From positions 1-64,000 of the forward strand of contig CABSCS010000003.1 of NCBI GenBank assembly GCA_902476355.1: a stretch of DNA of 64,000 bases. Direction: 5' to 3'. Shown here piece by piece: positions 10,101 to 20,085 of this stretch (the stretch's first letter is position 1; the number at the start of each line of letters is the position of its first letter). The position numbers and the translations under genes were made by a program. The notes beneath the pieces were generated by a model. The model saw only the letters and a program-made list of their open reading frames with translations. It made no database searches and was not told where the DNA came from. The stretch is from UMGS2069 sp900557585. Lineage in GTDB: Bacteria; Bacillota; Clostridia; Christensenellales; UBA1242.

Positions 10101-10983
10101 CAACATCGTCCATGTTCAAAAATCCGTTTGAAGCAAACATCAAGAATGTTTTATATCCTCTTGTCCAAACATCTTGATTTTGGAAGTTCTTTAAAGCCTC
10201 TTCCATTTCAGCAACCGTTCCGTCGGAATAATAGCCCGAAAGGTTGTCTGAACTTGTAACCCCACTGAAATTGAATGTGGTTGGGATTTTAAGGTTTTGG
10301 TTCGCATAGCGCCGATAGGCGTTTGCATCATAAGTTGAAGCAATGAAAATTTGTGTTCCCATGGACAGGTTTGCATTTCCACCGCTTGTGACCATGTAAA
10401 GCGATTTTAAAATTGCGTTTGACATTATGATAGAGCCAATTGCAACAAGAGGAACAAGAGCCATCAAAAACAGCGAACGAAGCGCGTTTACAATGATATT
10501 TTTTGTGCCCCGAGCCTCTCTTCCTGTTGCATAGTCAAATTCAGATTTCAAAATTGCAAAAATTGAAAATAAAATCAAAAGCACAATGCTGAAAATGAGC
10601 AAGTTTCTGATGATTTTGACAACATTTTCGTTGAAAATGAATTGGAAAATGATGTCCCCTTGTGTAACTTCTTCAATACTTGTAAAGTCGGTGTTCATTC
10701 CAATAAGTTGGCGAACAAACACAAATATAAAGTCTATAATTGTAAGCATCCAATGCCCAATTGCATAGAAAACTCGGACAAGAGTTTCATAGCCATAGAC
10801 AACCACATCGCCAATGCTTGTTCGAATGATAACCCAAAGTGTTCCCCAGAAATTGTTTGTTCCGTTCACAACATCTTTTCCATCAACTGAAAGCCATGCG
10901 CCTTGATTTTGACAAGGAGTAGAAAGCCCCATCAGTTTAGATATGGCACTTGTAAATTTTAAGGCTAATGCTTGAAAATTCAT
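7105..10983 (-). CDS. giant VirB6/TrbL-like membrane protein, copy C (1292 aa)
   Basis: Predicted inner-membrane channel component of a type IV secretion-like machine. Three or four hydrophobic segments lie at residues 45-95, 120-147 and 165-190; a roughly 390-aa extracytoplasmic region follows; then a second membrane bundle at about 580-725; then a charged cytoplasmic tail (728-1292). The tail has an acidic/Lys stretch, an Ala/Gly/Lys amphipathic segment (about 1090-1200, repeats of the type GKTLLKTGKLAYKLSKTAVK) and a Lys/Glu-rich end. The extracytoplasmic start has QIFIASTYDANAYRRYAN, a signature shared with the other two giant proteins of this locus. Family placement rests on topology, size and the neighbouring VirB4/VirD4 homologues, not on a confirmed alignment. 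It is last in the operon, 22 nt after the 2056-aa gene. Confidence 0.75.
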   Translation of the reverse strand: MNFQALALKFTSAISKLMGLSTPCQNQGAWLSVDGKDVVNGTNNFWGTLWVIIRTSIGDVVVYGYETLVRVFYAIGHWMLTIIDFIFVFVRQLIGMNTDFTSIEEVTQGDIIFQFIFNENVVKIIRNLLIFSIVLLILFSIFAILKSEFDYATGREARGTKNIIVNALRSLFLMALVPLVAIGSIIMSNAILKSLYMVTSGGNANLSMGTQIFIASTYDANAYRRYANQNLKIPTTFNFSGVTSSDNLSGYYSDGTVAEMEEALKNFQNQDVWTRGYKTFLMFASNGFLNMDDVDELDRRYLKEDKISPYHSVYDINLYSRSEQYFIMADVVEYAMKQNVPVYFKSLKDVYDSYYSVPASLRLDDDSYMPIGKNGDSYAVAVKYDGDTEVSTFGYEYDKKKGVQRESDGVVFVMALEREIEVNTGTKANPKIKTYRYYYPLMNGLDEFATDYYEGTKNVVIAKGMFEDGKNPTAIKEEDGIVQFYRDDMNIPMLVDLFPKISYELPAGSTESLGLRIVKGTITALTGVDISQFIPYVYFSIDFFHLFTKTTNSIVDLENGRMKIDYNFTSTDFDKANVYKLSDFNLFIFVFASGLLISILIKILMGIVFRTLDVVTLAITYPAVLATLPIDNGSRFQEWVQKFSRKLLSIYSVIVGINVVLMLVPVAWNIDLFTKEDIAYAINVGELGASMSAEFLNVLMHFLLVLVAFASLEPFIKAVGGFLLNLSKDENKDIKTNTIIDDGKTVINDLQNLPKKVGSVVSGKVFIDGVKKVGEVAQDFAIPGKEIIDQTLDPISKVLNSGKKGVENAKNIAERFSNALSATGEEEDEDSKRRAQAQAEAQKNKEAPDASKGDVSQKTTDLDVKNKDMGTGEEKDKAVVTGVDNGAEKNDREKNKKDVTGKDQADQKAEVATQNAQDIIEEESQLDEDIKNSVSDMSKTNKMVEDMMFDYDTYATITDNDLDHYRSLLRGTKAGAEAEAEYDRYLEEVGQNKGVITFEDRKEAVKRMALKSREIANDNYSKTIQSKKIEKLSGQKDSDKFQELPEYNAGSGDAIENMFDKGVQGINGIGATSAGGVMLSLAGKTLLKTGKLAYKLSKTAVKLAGKLTVAAGKFTLGITKTALKMGGRVVKTSAKALGKLALGEQGVFKTGLQILGGGVAAAGIGAVGVTKYGAQLGGRVVKASVGTTGNVASDIGTTFFAKKKKIKREQNEEQLERLTPETKRDKQINAEILETSAKRQNEPENKKNKGSKLDSKQKEEIYKQYKSKIDEEFEKAQKEQENESKPRGKRKR

Positions 10984-11005
10984 ATTCTACTCCTTTCAAA
11001 TTTTT

Positions 11006-14000
11006 CTATGGATTTTTTTTAGGTTTTTTCTTTGGTTTGGTTTTTGTTTTTCCACCTTTTCCCCCACCGGTTCCATTGCCGGTTCCTTTTCCAGAGCCTT
11101 TATTGTTTGTTTTTGTATAGTTTTGTGGCTTTGGCTTTGGTTTGTTTTTATTTTTCTGATTTTCGTCAGCAATTGCTTCACGAAGTTCTCTTCCAAGAGC
11201 TCTTGAAAGTTCCGGCGAAACGCCTTTTGCTCTTGCAACATATTCAACTGCTTTGCCAGCAACAAAGCCTGATGTCTTTTTAACATAGCCCGCAGCGGTT
11301 TTTGCAAGTTCAACACCAGGAATTGAGTTCACTGCAAACTCTTGCATTGTTTTAAGGTCTTCTGCCGCATTTTTCCCAGACCAAGTGTTTCTGACTTCGT
11401 TTGTCATTTTTTTAATTTTATTCTGAACGTCATCACCATTGTTAAAGCCGTTTGATACATTAAGTATTCCTGCAAACAATTCTGGTGCACGTTTTGTCAT
11501 ATAGGCAAGTCCACAAATAAACAAGAATCGTCCAATTTCATTGAGGAATGGAAGTGACAAATGTCTGAACAGTGGAAGAAATTCAAATGCTTTTGTTGAT
11601 GTGAACAACTGCATTGAGTTTATGATTGGAACCAAAATGAAGAACATGTTGAATCCAACAGCAAATGCAAACACCGATAAAACATCGGAAATTGTTTGTG
11701 ATTTCCAGTTGTCAAATATGACAGTTGTTTCGCTGTTTCCCTTCTTTTTATCTTGCTGATCTTCTTTAAACTGAATTGTTGTTACAGCCAAAGGTCCAAG
11801 CAAGAAGTCAAGTGTAACATCAAACACACGGCCAATAACTGCGAAAAGTGCTTTGATAAGCGCAAAGAACATGCAGAATGTTCCAATGCAAAGAAGAACA
11901 AGGTTCATCTTTTGAATGTCATATACACTTTCCATGTTATAGTTATATCCACGACCGAAGTTATAACTCATTGCAACAATTCCATCTTGTGAAACTGCCG
12001 AAACTGTGGAGTCAACACCAAAACAGAAGTTATAGTCGGTGTGGGCTGCAAAGCGCGGTATTGATGAAGCCAAATGTTCAACAATACTCTTTCCTGTGAA
12101 CAACTTTGTGATTCCGTTTGTGATAAGTGAAAGCCCTGTATAGTGAACTTTGATTTGATCAACAGACAAATAATATTCTGAAAGACCAATGTCAGAGGCA
12201 TTACGAATTACAATGTTATCATGATAATATTCAATGTTTCCGTCAACCTTTCTGATTGCTGTTGGGGTTCCATCGGCGTCTACAATACCTTTTGCGACAA
12301 TTGGGAAATATACTGTTTCTTTGTTGTCGTCATCAGACATGTAATATTCGGTGTATGGATTTCGATATCCATATTTTTGAGCCCATGTTTTTCCTTCGGT
12401 ATCGGTCTTTTGACCATCATAATCCGGAGAAGTTGTGTTGCACATCATGAATGGAACAAAATTTCTTGCTTCATTATCAAAGATACAAATAACGAAAATG
12501 TCACCATTTTTCTCGTCTTCACCAAGAAGGTTAAAGTCAACTGAATATTCAGCGTCTATAAGTTCTTCATATGGGCGATTTTCAAGCCCTGCAAGACGCA
12601 AGACGATTGCTTGTGATTGATTGTTCACACGAAGCGCCTTGATTTTGTCACGACGTGCAATTGTCCAGTTGCAATCAAGTGCCCCACTCTCTGTGTTTTC
12701 GCTGGTTCCAGTTGTAACCCAGTCTGAACAGCCAAGAGCAAGACATGCCAAATATCTTTTTTGATTCTGTTCGGTTGTTTCACCGCTTTGATCTTCATAG
12801 TCAATCAAAGACTTAAAACATCTGATTCGAATCTCTTTAAGGGTTAATGTTGAATAGTCAACATAGTTTTTCTTTTCTTTATTTGTGTCGGTCAAAAGCA
12901 AATAACTCATCACCGTGTTCAAATAATCAACATTTTGTTCAGCAGTTGCATTTTGAACCACCGCTGATGCCTTTTCAAATGCGGTTTTAGAACCACCAAT
13001 TTTGTCTGTGTTAAAGAATGCACGAACAATGTCTTCTGGAAGATATTCTCCCTCTATAATTCTTTTCAAAATGATTTCTGCAAGGTCGAGTGTATAACCT
13101 TCCGGAGTTCCAATTACAATTTCATCAATTGCTGATGAAGAAAGGTTTGCAAGGTTGCTCATTTGATAAAGTTGAGCAGAAATTTCGCCAAGTTGAACGG
13201 CAAAATCATGAACATCTGCAAAACTGTTTGAAAGTTTATAGTAAACACCTTTGCGAGATATGAAATATCTGTTGTTTACATATTCTGGTGAATGTTCATA
13301 GTAACGTCCAGCAGTGCCATAGGTTCCGGCAGTGTCTTGCCACCAACCAGAAATATAGTTATCTGAACTTTGAATGTTGTTTTTGAAATATTGTTTTCTG
13401 TCTGCTTCTGTTGCAACTTTAAGTTGAACAATGCCTTCATATCCCTCATCAACAAACACAGGAGTGTATCCGAGATTTTTGCAAAGGTCATAGCCAAGAA
13501 CATATTCGATGAACTTTGCTTTTGTAAAGTTTTGTCCAACGCTATAATGTTTAGAGTTTACAACAATGTTAAGCGAAGCAACTGCATCATCAGACATTTC
13601 ACTTTCGCAACCAAACACAATTTCATAGCGGTTTAATCTGTCAAGTGAGGTTTGTGATTTGATATAGTTTCCAACGCTTTCAATATATGAATTTACTCTT
13701 TCAAGTTTCTTTTGATAATTCTTGTCATTTTTCTTTGATTCGTTATTGCTGTCAACCTCATATTGTGCTTTCATTGCAGAATATGCAGATTTGAGTGACT
13801 CCCAAGAGTAATATGATGCAAAGTCTTTTCTGCTTGTTGCAAGCATTGTTGGATGAGAAACAATATATGATCTTGGAATGTCGGTTGACAATCCATGACT
13901 TACAAGCCAATCATAAACGTCTTTATTATAGAGTTTCTTTGCTTGGTTGAAATAACTGTTTGCTTCATTTTCAAGAGCATCATGCTTTCCAACGTTTGAC

Positions 14001-17000
14001 TTTGAGTTGTCTTGTTCGTAATAATCGGTCTTTTTGTCTGAATAAACACAAACCGCATTAAAGAAACTGTCTGCTTTTGAATATAAATTTGTTGTGTTAT
14101 ATGAAACTTTGCCATTTGCCAAAGCGTCTTCAATATATTGTCTGAATGAACCTTGGGTGTTTCTGTTTGAACCATAAAGAACAGCATTTGCATAAAGGTC
14201 TGACAAACTTAGTGAGTTGTCAAGGTTGTCATAATAGTCTTTTGAGCCAACAGACGATGTGTCATAATATCCTGCTCCAAACACACTTTCAACAAAATTG
14301 TTTTTCTCATATGAGAAAACAGATGAAGGTACTGGGAAAAATTCATCAACTTTCTCCCAGAAAACATCACTATCAAAACCTTTTGATCCACGCAATTTTC
14401 TTTCAATGTTTTGAAGTTCTGTATAAAGCCCACCATAATAGACTTTTTTCATGTTAAGTTTTGCTGTATCAACATATTTTCCACGCATAGTTTCAGACAT
14501 GAAACTTTTCAAAATGTTATCAAGACGATATGCAAAATATTGTTCAGCGTCATCATCACCACTTTGATAGTAGATATATGATTTGAGTGCGTACATATAT
14601 TCTGGATATGCTTTGTCACCCTCATAAACATATTGTTCTTCAAGGCGTTTTAAAGCAGTGTTATAAACACTTACAAGCAAACTTTGATAATATTCATCAA
14701 GAGAGTTATATGCTTTATAAAAACCAGTTGAATCATTCACAATATGCTCTCTCAAATATACCGAGCCAAGAAGTGAACAAGCAGTGTTATAAAGCCATTC
14801 CGAAGCACTTGACGACATTAAAACAGAAGCCAAATATGCTTTGTAGGTGTAAAGTTGAACAGATTGTTCATTTCCGCTTAAAAGTTCAAAGTTTTCATAA
14901 TATGCAAGTTCATCGAGAACTGGTGCCATATATGCATTGAAAAATTCAACAAAATAGTCAAGTTGTGCACTGGTTTGGAAATAGCGGTCTTCACCAAGCA
15001 TGCTCAAAATGAGTGCTTTAATGGTGTCGGCATCAAATTTTGTGCTATATTCAAGACTTCCAAAAGACAATACTTTTTCAGAAGCGCTCACATTTCCGAG
15101 CAAGAACTCTGACAAAATCAAGCCAATTGGATGAATAAGTCCTGTTTGAATGTTCGAGCCGTTTGGATCATAGTGTCCACCAACATATTCGCTGAGTTGT
15201 TCAAGCCAGTTGCCATTTGCAATAAGGTTGTTGATGTTAATGTCTTTATACATCACTTGAAGGTCACGAATAAGTTTGTTTGGCCAAGCAGACTGTTTGA
15301 TTACTGGTTCAATTTGGTCGTCATAGGTCACGGTTGTGAAAAGTCCGGTTTCATTTCGAACTTCAAGTGTGCCATTTAAAAGTGTAACTTTAAGGTCTTT
15401 GAACGAATCTTCATTGGTTGTATATTTTCCAATTTCAATTCCATTCACCTTAATTGAAACAACATCGTTATCATTTACTTTCACGCTTGTAATTGTTCCG
15501 CTGTTGTCTTTTCTTTTAACTGTATAGTTTCCAGTTACTCCTGTAACAGTGTCAAGACCAAAAGTAGAATCACGAAGTGTATAATATGGGTCTTTATATG
15601 AGTCAAGAATAAATGCACCAGTTGCATCTTTCAAACCTTTGTTAAGTTCAACTTCATAGTTTGTTCCGTTGATTGTCACAACATAAAGTTCGTTTGTTAC
15701 AACATATTGGTTGATAGATGGTTGCCACATTCTTTTTGTAACTTTCTTTACAGGAAGTTCATAGCCTTCTCTTGCAATGTCCAAAACAGTTGCGTCAATA
15801 GAGTTGTTATTTGCATATCTTGCTTGTTCATATAAAATGAGAAGGTCGGTTGTTGTCATGCTTTCAAGAAGTTTTGTTTTTGATGCGTTGTTTTTCACAG
15901 CAGTTGCAAATTCATCTGAAAAACGAACAAGAACTTTGTCTGTCTCCCACTCTACAATGTTGATTGAATCTTCAAGACGTTTCAAAATGTTGAATGTGTT
16001 GTTTGAATATTCATCAAATGCCAAAAGTGCACTGATTGTTTTAAGCGCATCTGAAATTGGCGAAGAAATGCTTTCGCTTGTTGGAGTGTAAACAACTTTA
16101 TAACTGTCACTTCCGCTCAAATTTGATGCATCTTTATAGGTGACTGAAAGCGAGCAAGTTTCTTTGTTGAACACTGTATCGCTGACATATTTCCAGTCAA
16201 TATCAACATCTTTAATGTTCTTGATATAATATTTGATATTATTTTTTACGGCATAATCCAAGAAGTCTGCCATAACGTAATATTGTTCACGAGTAACCGC
16301 AAATTTTTCAAAGCCTGAATATGTAGAGGAGTTTGTAATGCGGTTGTTTTTATAAACAATTGTGTCACTGAAAGAGCCAAAATTGCGGTCGGCAAAGCCA
16401 TCATAAATGCTTCTTCCCCTGTCTTGGAAACTCTTATAGATTTTTGCAAGTTCTTCGGCAGAATAGCCACTTGCCTGACCCAAACGAACAGGGTCTTCAA
16501 AGTTCACAACGACAGGTATTCGTTGGTCTGCCTCGGCATAGTTTCGATAGTTGTTTGCTGAATAGGAACTTGAAATGAAAACTTGCGATGCAATGCTAGT
16601 GTTTTCTCCGCCACGCAAAATGTCGTTGAAGCCAGCAAGGATTGCGTTTGTCAAAATAACGCCAACCAAAAGCAAAAGTGGGAACATTCCAAGAATAAAG
16701 AATGAACGAAGAGTTCTTCCAAGTATTCTTCCTTTGCTGTTTGATTCGGCTTCTTCAACAGCAAACTTATATTCGCTTTTCACAATTGCAATGATTGTGA
16801 AAAGGATTATCAAAACAATTGAAATTGCAAGCAAAATTTTAAATGTATTTAAAACTTCGTCGCTTAAAATGATCTTTATAAGTGGGTTTGAGTTGTCAAT
16901 GACAACATATTCGTCAAGCCCTCTGCCAATTCCAAGAATTTTAGAAAAGGCAATTTGGATAACCTCAATGAAATTGAGAATGAATGAGCAAATAAGATAG

Positions 17001-17176
17001 ATGAAATTTGAGAAGAAAAGTGTAATTTTCTCCATCAAAAGTTTCATGAAATCAAGTCCAATGGTTCCAGAGTCGAAGCCACTTTGAACATTATCGTTTG
17101 CAAGCCAAGAAGACTGACAATTTATCTTGTCAGCAAACAGACTATTAAATTTCAATGCCATTGTAAACAATTTCAT
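11006..17176 (-). CDS. giant VirB6/TrbL-like membrane protein, copy B (2056 aa)
   Basis: Same architecture as its two neighbours but with a much larger extracytoplasmic part. Hydrophobic segments lie within about residues 35-190, then roughly 1500 residues outside the membrane (about 195-1750) rich in Tyr, Asn and Ser, then membrane segments at about 1755-1930 with GRVFDVTLDFLLGPLAV, then a short tail ending in a Gly/Lys/Pro-rich stretch (GSGKGTGNGTGGGKGGK). It shares QVFISSSYSANNYRNYAE (about 196-213), a YYVMADFLDYAVKNN block and a VAKGIVDADGTPTAIR block with the others. A plausible role is a cell-surface-exposed channel or adhesin part of the secretion machine. It starts 20 nt after the VirB4-like gene and is read on the same message. 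Confidence 0.75.
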   Translation of the reverse strand: MKLFTMALKFNSLFADKINCQSSWLANDNVQSGFDSGTIGLDFMKLLMEKITLFFSNFIYLICSFILNFIEVIQIAFSKILGIGRGLDEYVVIDNSNPLIKIILSDEVLNTFKILLAISIVLIILFTIIAIVKSEYKFAVEEAESNSKGRILGRTLRSFFILGMFPLLLLVGVILTNAILAGFNDILRGGENTSIASQVFISSSYSANNYRNYAEADQRIPVVVNFEDPVRLGQASGYSAEELAKIYKSFQDRGRSIYDGFADRNFGSFSDTIVYKNNRITNSSTYSGFEKFAVTREQYYVMADFLDYAVKNNIKYYIKNIKDVDIDWKYVSDTVFNKETCSLSVTYKDASNLSGSDSYKVVYTPTSESISSPISDALKTISALLAFDEYSNNTFNILKRLEDSINIVEWETDKVLVRFSDEFATAVKNNASKTKLLESMTTTDLLILYEQARYANNNSIDATVLDIAREGYELPVKKVTKRMWQPSINQYVVTNELYVVTINGTNYEVELNKGLKDATGAFILDSYKDPYYTLRDSTFGLDTVTGVTGNYTVKRKDNSGTITSVKVNDNDVVSIKVNGIEIGKYTTNEDSFKDLKVTLLNGTLEVRNETGLFTTVTYDDQIEPVIKQSAWPNKLIRDLQVMYKDININNLIANGNWLEQLSEYVGGHYDPNGSNIQTGLIHPIGLILSEFLLGNVSASEKVLSFGSLEYSTKFDADTIKALILSMLGEDRYFQTSAQLDYFVEFFNAYMAPVLDELAYYENFELLSGNEQSVQLYTYKAYLASVLMSSSASEWLYNTACSLLGSVYLREHIVNDSTGFYKAYNSLDEYYQSLLVSVYNTALKRLEEQYVYEGDKAYPEYMYALKSYIYYQSGDDDAEQYFAYRLDNILKSFMSETMRGKYVDTAKLNMKKVYYGGLYTELQNIERKLRGSKGFDSDVFWEKVDEFFPVPSSVFSYEKNNFVESVFGAGYYDTSSVGSKDYYDNLDNSLSLSDLYANAVLYGSNRNTQGSFRQYIEDALANGKVSYNTTNLYSKADSFFNAVCVYSDKKTDYYEQDNSKSNVGKHDALENEANSYFNQAKKLYNKDVYDWLVSHGLSTDIPRSYIVSHPTMLATSRKDFASYYSWESLKSAYSAMKAQYEVDSNNESKKNDKNYQKKLERVNSYIESVGNYIKSQTSLDRLNRYEIVFGCESEMSDDAVASLNIVVNSKHYSVGQNFTKAKFIEYVLGYDLCKNLGYTPVFVDEGYEGIVQLKVATEADRKQYFKNNIQSSDNYISGWWQDTAGTYGTAGRYYEHSPEYVNNRYFISRKGVYYKLSNSFADVHDFAVQLGEISAQLYQMSNLANLSSSAIDEIVIGTPEGYTLDLAEIILKRIIEGEYLPEDIVRAFFNTDKIGGSKTAFEKASAVVQNATAEQNVDYLNTVMSYLLLTDTNKEKKNYVDYSTLTLKEIRIRCFKSLIDYEDQSGETTEQNQKRYLACLALGCSDWVTTGTSENTESGALDCNWTIARRDKIKALRVNNQSQAIVLRLAGLENRPYEELIDAEYSVDFNLLGEDEKNGDIFVICIFDNEARNFVPFMMCNTTSPDYDGQKTDTEGKTWAQKYGYRNPYTEYYMSDDDNKETVYFPIVAKGIVDADGTPTAIRKVDGNIEYYHDNIVIRNASDIGLSEYYLSVDQIKVHYTGLSLITNGITKLFTGKSIVEHLASSIPRFAAHTDYNFCFGVDSTVSAVSQDGIVAMSYNFGRGYNYNMESVYDIQKMNLVLLCIGTFCMFFALIKALFAVIGRVFDVTLDFLLGPLAVTTIQFKEDQQDKKKGNSETTVIFDNWKSQTISDVLSVFAFAVGFNMFFILVPIINSMQLFTSTKAFEFLPLFRHLSLPFLNEIGRFLFICGLAYMTKRAPELFAGILNVSNGFNNGDDVQNKIKKMTNEVRNTWSGKNAAEDLKTMQEFAVNSIPGVELAKTAAGYVKKTSGFVAGKAVEYVARAKGVSPELSRALGRELREAIADENQKNKNKPKPKPQNYTKTNNKGSGKGTGNGTGGGKGGKTKTKPKKKPKKNP

Positions 17177-17196
17177 TTGTTAGTCCTTTTGGAGGG

Positions 17197-19956
17197 CTAT
17201 TTGCCCTCCCCAGAATTTTCGGTTTTAATATCTTTTGAAATGCTTTCTTCTGTTGCCTTGTCTTCAGCCTCAGTTTCAAGAGTGTCAACTCTTAGTTTTT
17301 CGAACAAGTTACGAACACGATCTGCAACGATAATGTCGATGTTTGTTCTTGAATATGCACCAGTCATAAGGAAAGCCTTACCACGAGGGTTCATAACAAT
17401 TGTGTCTTGCTCTTTTTCGTTGATTTGACCAGCCTTTTCATAAAGAGCAACAAGGTCGTTAATATCATGTGGAGCCAAACTGAAAATGAGCGAATATTGC
17501 GAAGCGTTGATGATCGCAGTACTCTTTCTTGCAATGTCTGGTGTTCCAGTAAAGTCTTTAAGGTTTTGTGTAATAACAATTTGCATTCCTTCATATTTAC
17601 GAATACGTTTTGCAAGGTTGAACATGAAGTCAAGCGCAACGTCTTTCTTTGGGTCGATGAAGGTATGCGCCTCGTCGATAACAACAACAACTCTACGTTT
17701 TGTGTTATATTTAGCGTTATAGTCTTTGTTTTTGATGATTTCGTTGTTAAGCCAACGCATGATAAGCATCATCTGTGCGTTCGCAATATCGTTGTTTCCG
17801 TTTGCAAGAAGTGTTTGGAAGTTGAACACGATCATGCTTTCGTCGGCAGTAATGGTTGATTTACCATTCCAAAGAAGGCTGTTTCGTCCACCTTCTGCAA
17901 ACTTGTTGAGATATGTACGAATAATTTTAAGGTTGTTTCTTTGATATTCATCTTTTGCAAGGTCATATTGTTCTGAAACATAGTTGAAAAGGTCTTGCAT
18001 GATTGGGAATTGGTCAGGAGTAAGTTCTTCAATTCTTGTGTGAGAAGTGATTCCAAACTTTTCATACATTTCTTTGATACATTCGTTCAAAACTTCAAGA
18101 GCATCGTTTGTGATACCATCAAGAATCATTTTGAAGAAAGATTCAAGGAACTGCAAGTGACTTGACAAAGAAACGTTTTCACCAGTGTCGGTTTCGTCAT
18201 CAAGACCGGTGATAACTTGAAGTGGGTTAATTCTTCCCTCTTTCGCAGATCCAACATCAATAACTTTACCTTTAAGGTTTCTTGCTAAAATGTCATATTC
18301 TCTTTCAGGGTCAAGAATAAAGACTTTTGTGTTGTCTGATGCAAGGTTTGTCAAAATCGCCTTTGTTGCGAAAGACTTACCAGAACCAGATTTTCCAAGA
18401 ACAACCATATTAGAGTTGATTCTTTCCTTGTCACGTTTGAAGAAGTCGATGAAAACAGGTTCGTTGTTCATTCCAAGATAGAAACCTTCTGGGTCTTGAA
18501 CAGCGTCTGAAACAAATGGGAACATTGCAGCAAGAGATGAAGAGTTGATACCACGTTCAAACTTTTTACTGCTTGCACGTTGTGAAACGTTTCCGTCAAT
18601 AAAACTGTTTCTTTGTTTTCCGAACATGTCTGAATATTTGAAGCCCGAACGCATAAGTTGGGTTCTGAGCAGTTTTCTTTGTTCTTCTTCAACTTGAATG
18701 AAAATGTTTGTGTCAAACAAAACTTCGTTACCAGTTTTGATAGAAGCCAAAAGTTCACGAAGAGTTTCAAGGTGAACGTTCTTTTCAAGTTCAGTTGACG
18801 CTCTTGATCTTTTTGCAGCCTGAGTTTCCATTTCCATGATAGAACGGTCAAGTCTTCTTTCTGCTTCACTTTGAGGAACTGGTTTAAATTTTACAGTTAC
18901 CCTTGTTCCAGGAACAGAGAAGAAAGATCTTCCCCATGCGTTTGGAACAGAAATTGGATATTCTGCAATTGAATATGTTGTATGAGATTTTTCATTGACA
19001 AAATGACGAAGAGATGAAAAACGAATTCTTTCTGGCATGATCCAATCAATAAGATCTTTTGGGTCAATATCACGAACTTCACGCTCGTCAAAACTTGATG
19101 TGTAATAGTTTTTAAGGAAAACTGCAGTTTGGTTTCTGTCAAGAACATTACATGACATAACATTGTTTGTTCCACCTTCAATTGTGTTTGTGATAAAGTT
19201 CACAGTTGAAAGAAGTGGACGAACGGTCTTTCCGAAAACTACAAGATACATATGGTCTTTCAAGATTGGAAATTCCTTATCAACGTTCATGGCATCAAGC
19301 GAGTTGATACGCGACTCAACAATCTCAATTCTTGGAACTGCTTCCTCTTCTTTCATGACGCCGTTTGCAATGTTTTGCAAAATTTCGTCTTTCTTGCCAC
19401 ATTCACGCATAATGTAACTGTCAAGAACCATTGGTCTTGAAAATTTATAAATTGCAGCAGATTGCTCGCTTGAAAGTGCTTTCAAAGCGTTATCAACAGC
19501 GGCAATATATGCGTCTTGTCTTGCAAGAGAAAGCATATAGAACTCAATTGATTTAATTTCGATTGCAACACCGAAATACTCTTTATAGTCGATGATACCA
19601 ACTTTGGTTTTTTCGTCATATTGTTGTTCCAAAATTCCAACATATGGCATCAAAGCGTTAACGCTTTTTCTTGTTGCATGTTTTTGTTTTGTGAACTTCT
19701 TTACTCCGAAAATATATCGAAACAGGTCACCAATTGCCTGATATGTTCTTGTTTCTGGTGCAATTTGAAGGAACATTACAATCGCAATCATAATGACAAC
19801 AGCAGCCAAAATAAGTCGCAACTTCACATTAAAGTCGCTGACCAAAACAAGAGCAAGTAAAATCATGAAGAAAAGTCCAATGACACCATCCATGATTGTG
19901 AGCCCTTTAAAGAACTCGGTTTTAACTTTGGTTCGTCTTGGGATAAGTCTTGCCAT
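17197..19956 (-). CDS. virB4: VirB3-VirB4-like secretion ATPase
   Basis: 919 aa. Two hydrophobic segments within residues 24-70 resemble a fused VirB3/PrgI-type module; a long VirB4 N-terminal domain follows, then the ATPase. Walker A is VLGKSGSGKS (about 519-528), Walker B VVVVIDEAHTF (about 755-765), and a downstream TQN motif in QIVITQNLKDF. VirB4 proteins hexamerise at the base of type IV secretion systems and power assembly and substrate transfer. Here it lies between two giant VirB6-like genes, supporting one machine. An acidic tail (DTLETEAEDKATEE) ends the protein. Start ATG at 19956 with an AAGGAG site. This is the most securely identified member of the locus apart from the coupling protein. 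Confidence 0.92.
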   Translation of the reverse strand: MARLIPRRTKVKTEFFKGLTIMDGVIGLFFMILLALVLVSDFNVKLRLILAAVVIMIAIVMFLQIAPETRTYQAIGDLFRYIFGVKKFTKQKHATRKSVNALMPYVGILEQQYDEKTKVGIIDYKEYFGVAIEIKSIEFYMLSLARQDAYIAAVDNALKALSSEQSAAIYKFSRPMVLDSYIMRECGKKDEILQNIANGVMKEEEAVPRIEIVESRINSLDAMNVDKEFPILKDHMYLVVFGKTVRPLLSTVNFITNTIEGGTNNVMSCNVLDRNQTAVFLKNYYTSSFDEREVRDIDPKDLIDWIMPERIRFSSLRHFVNEKSHTTYSIAEYPISVPNAWGRSFFSVPGTRVTVKFKPVPQSEAERRLDRSIMEMETQAAKRSRASTELEKNVHLETLRELLASIKTGNEVLFDTNIFIQVEEEQRKLLRTQLMRSGFKYSDMFGKQRNSFIDGNVSQRASSKKFERGINSSSLAAMFPFVSDAVQDPEGFYLGMNNEPVFIDFFKRDKERINSNMVVLGKSGSGKSFATKAILTNLASDNTKVFILDPEREYDILARNLKGKVIDVGSAKEGRINPLQVITGLDDETDTGENVSLSSHLQFLESFFKMILDGITNDALEVLNECIKEMYEKFGITSHTRIEELTPDQFPIMQDLFNYVSEQYDLAKDEYQRNNLKIIRTYLNKFAEGGRNSLLWNGKSTITADESMIVFNFQTLLANGNNDIANAQMMLIMRWLNNEIIKNKDYNAKYNTKRRVVVVIDEAHTFIDPKKDVALDFMFNLAKRIRKYEGMQIVITQNLKDFTGTPDIARKSTAIINASQYSLIFSLAPHDINDLVALYEKAGQINEKEQDTIVMNPRGKAFLMTGAYSRTNIDIIVADRVRNLFEKLRVDTLETEAEDKATEESISKDIKTENSGEGK

Positions 19957-20032
19957 AAAAATCTCCTTATATTTTTATAAAAAATCGTGTTTTTGTTCAC
20001 CTTTTTTGGTCATGCCCAATCAAGGTGCATAT

Positions 20033-20055
20033 CCTGCCCCCTTTCGGGGGTCAGG
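20033..20055 (-). other. GC-rich hairpin between the 2755-aa gene and virB4
   Basis: CCTG-CCCCC and GGGGG-TCAGG arms close around TTTC, the most GC-rich stem in the locus. No T-run follows on the minus strand, so it is probably not a terminator. It may mark mRNA processing, stability or expression ratio between the giant protein and the ATPase. Confidence 0.5.
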
Positions 20056-20085
20056 AGTACTTATTATTCACCTTTGCGTCTAATT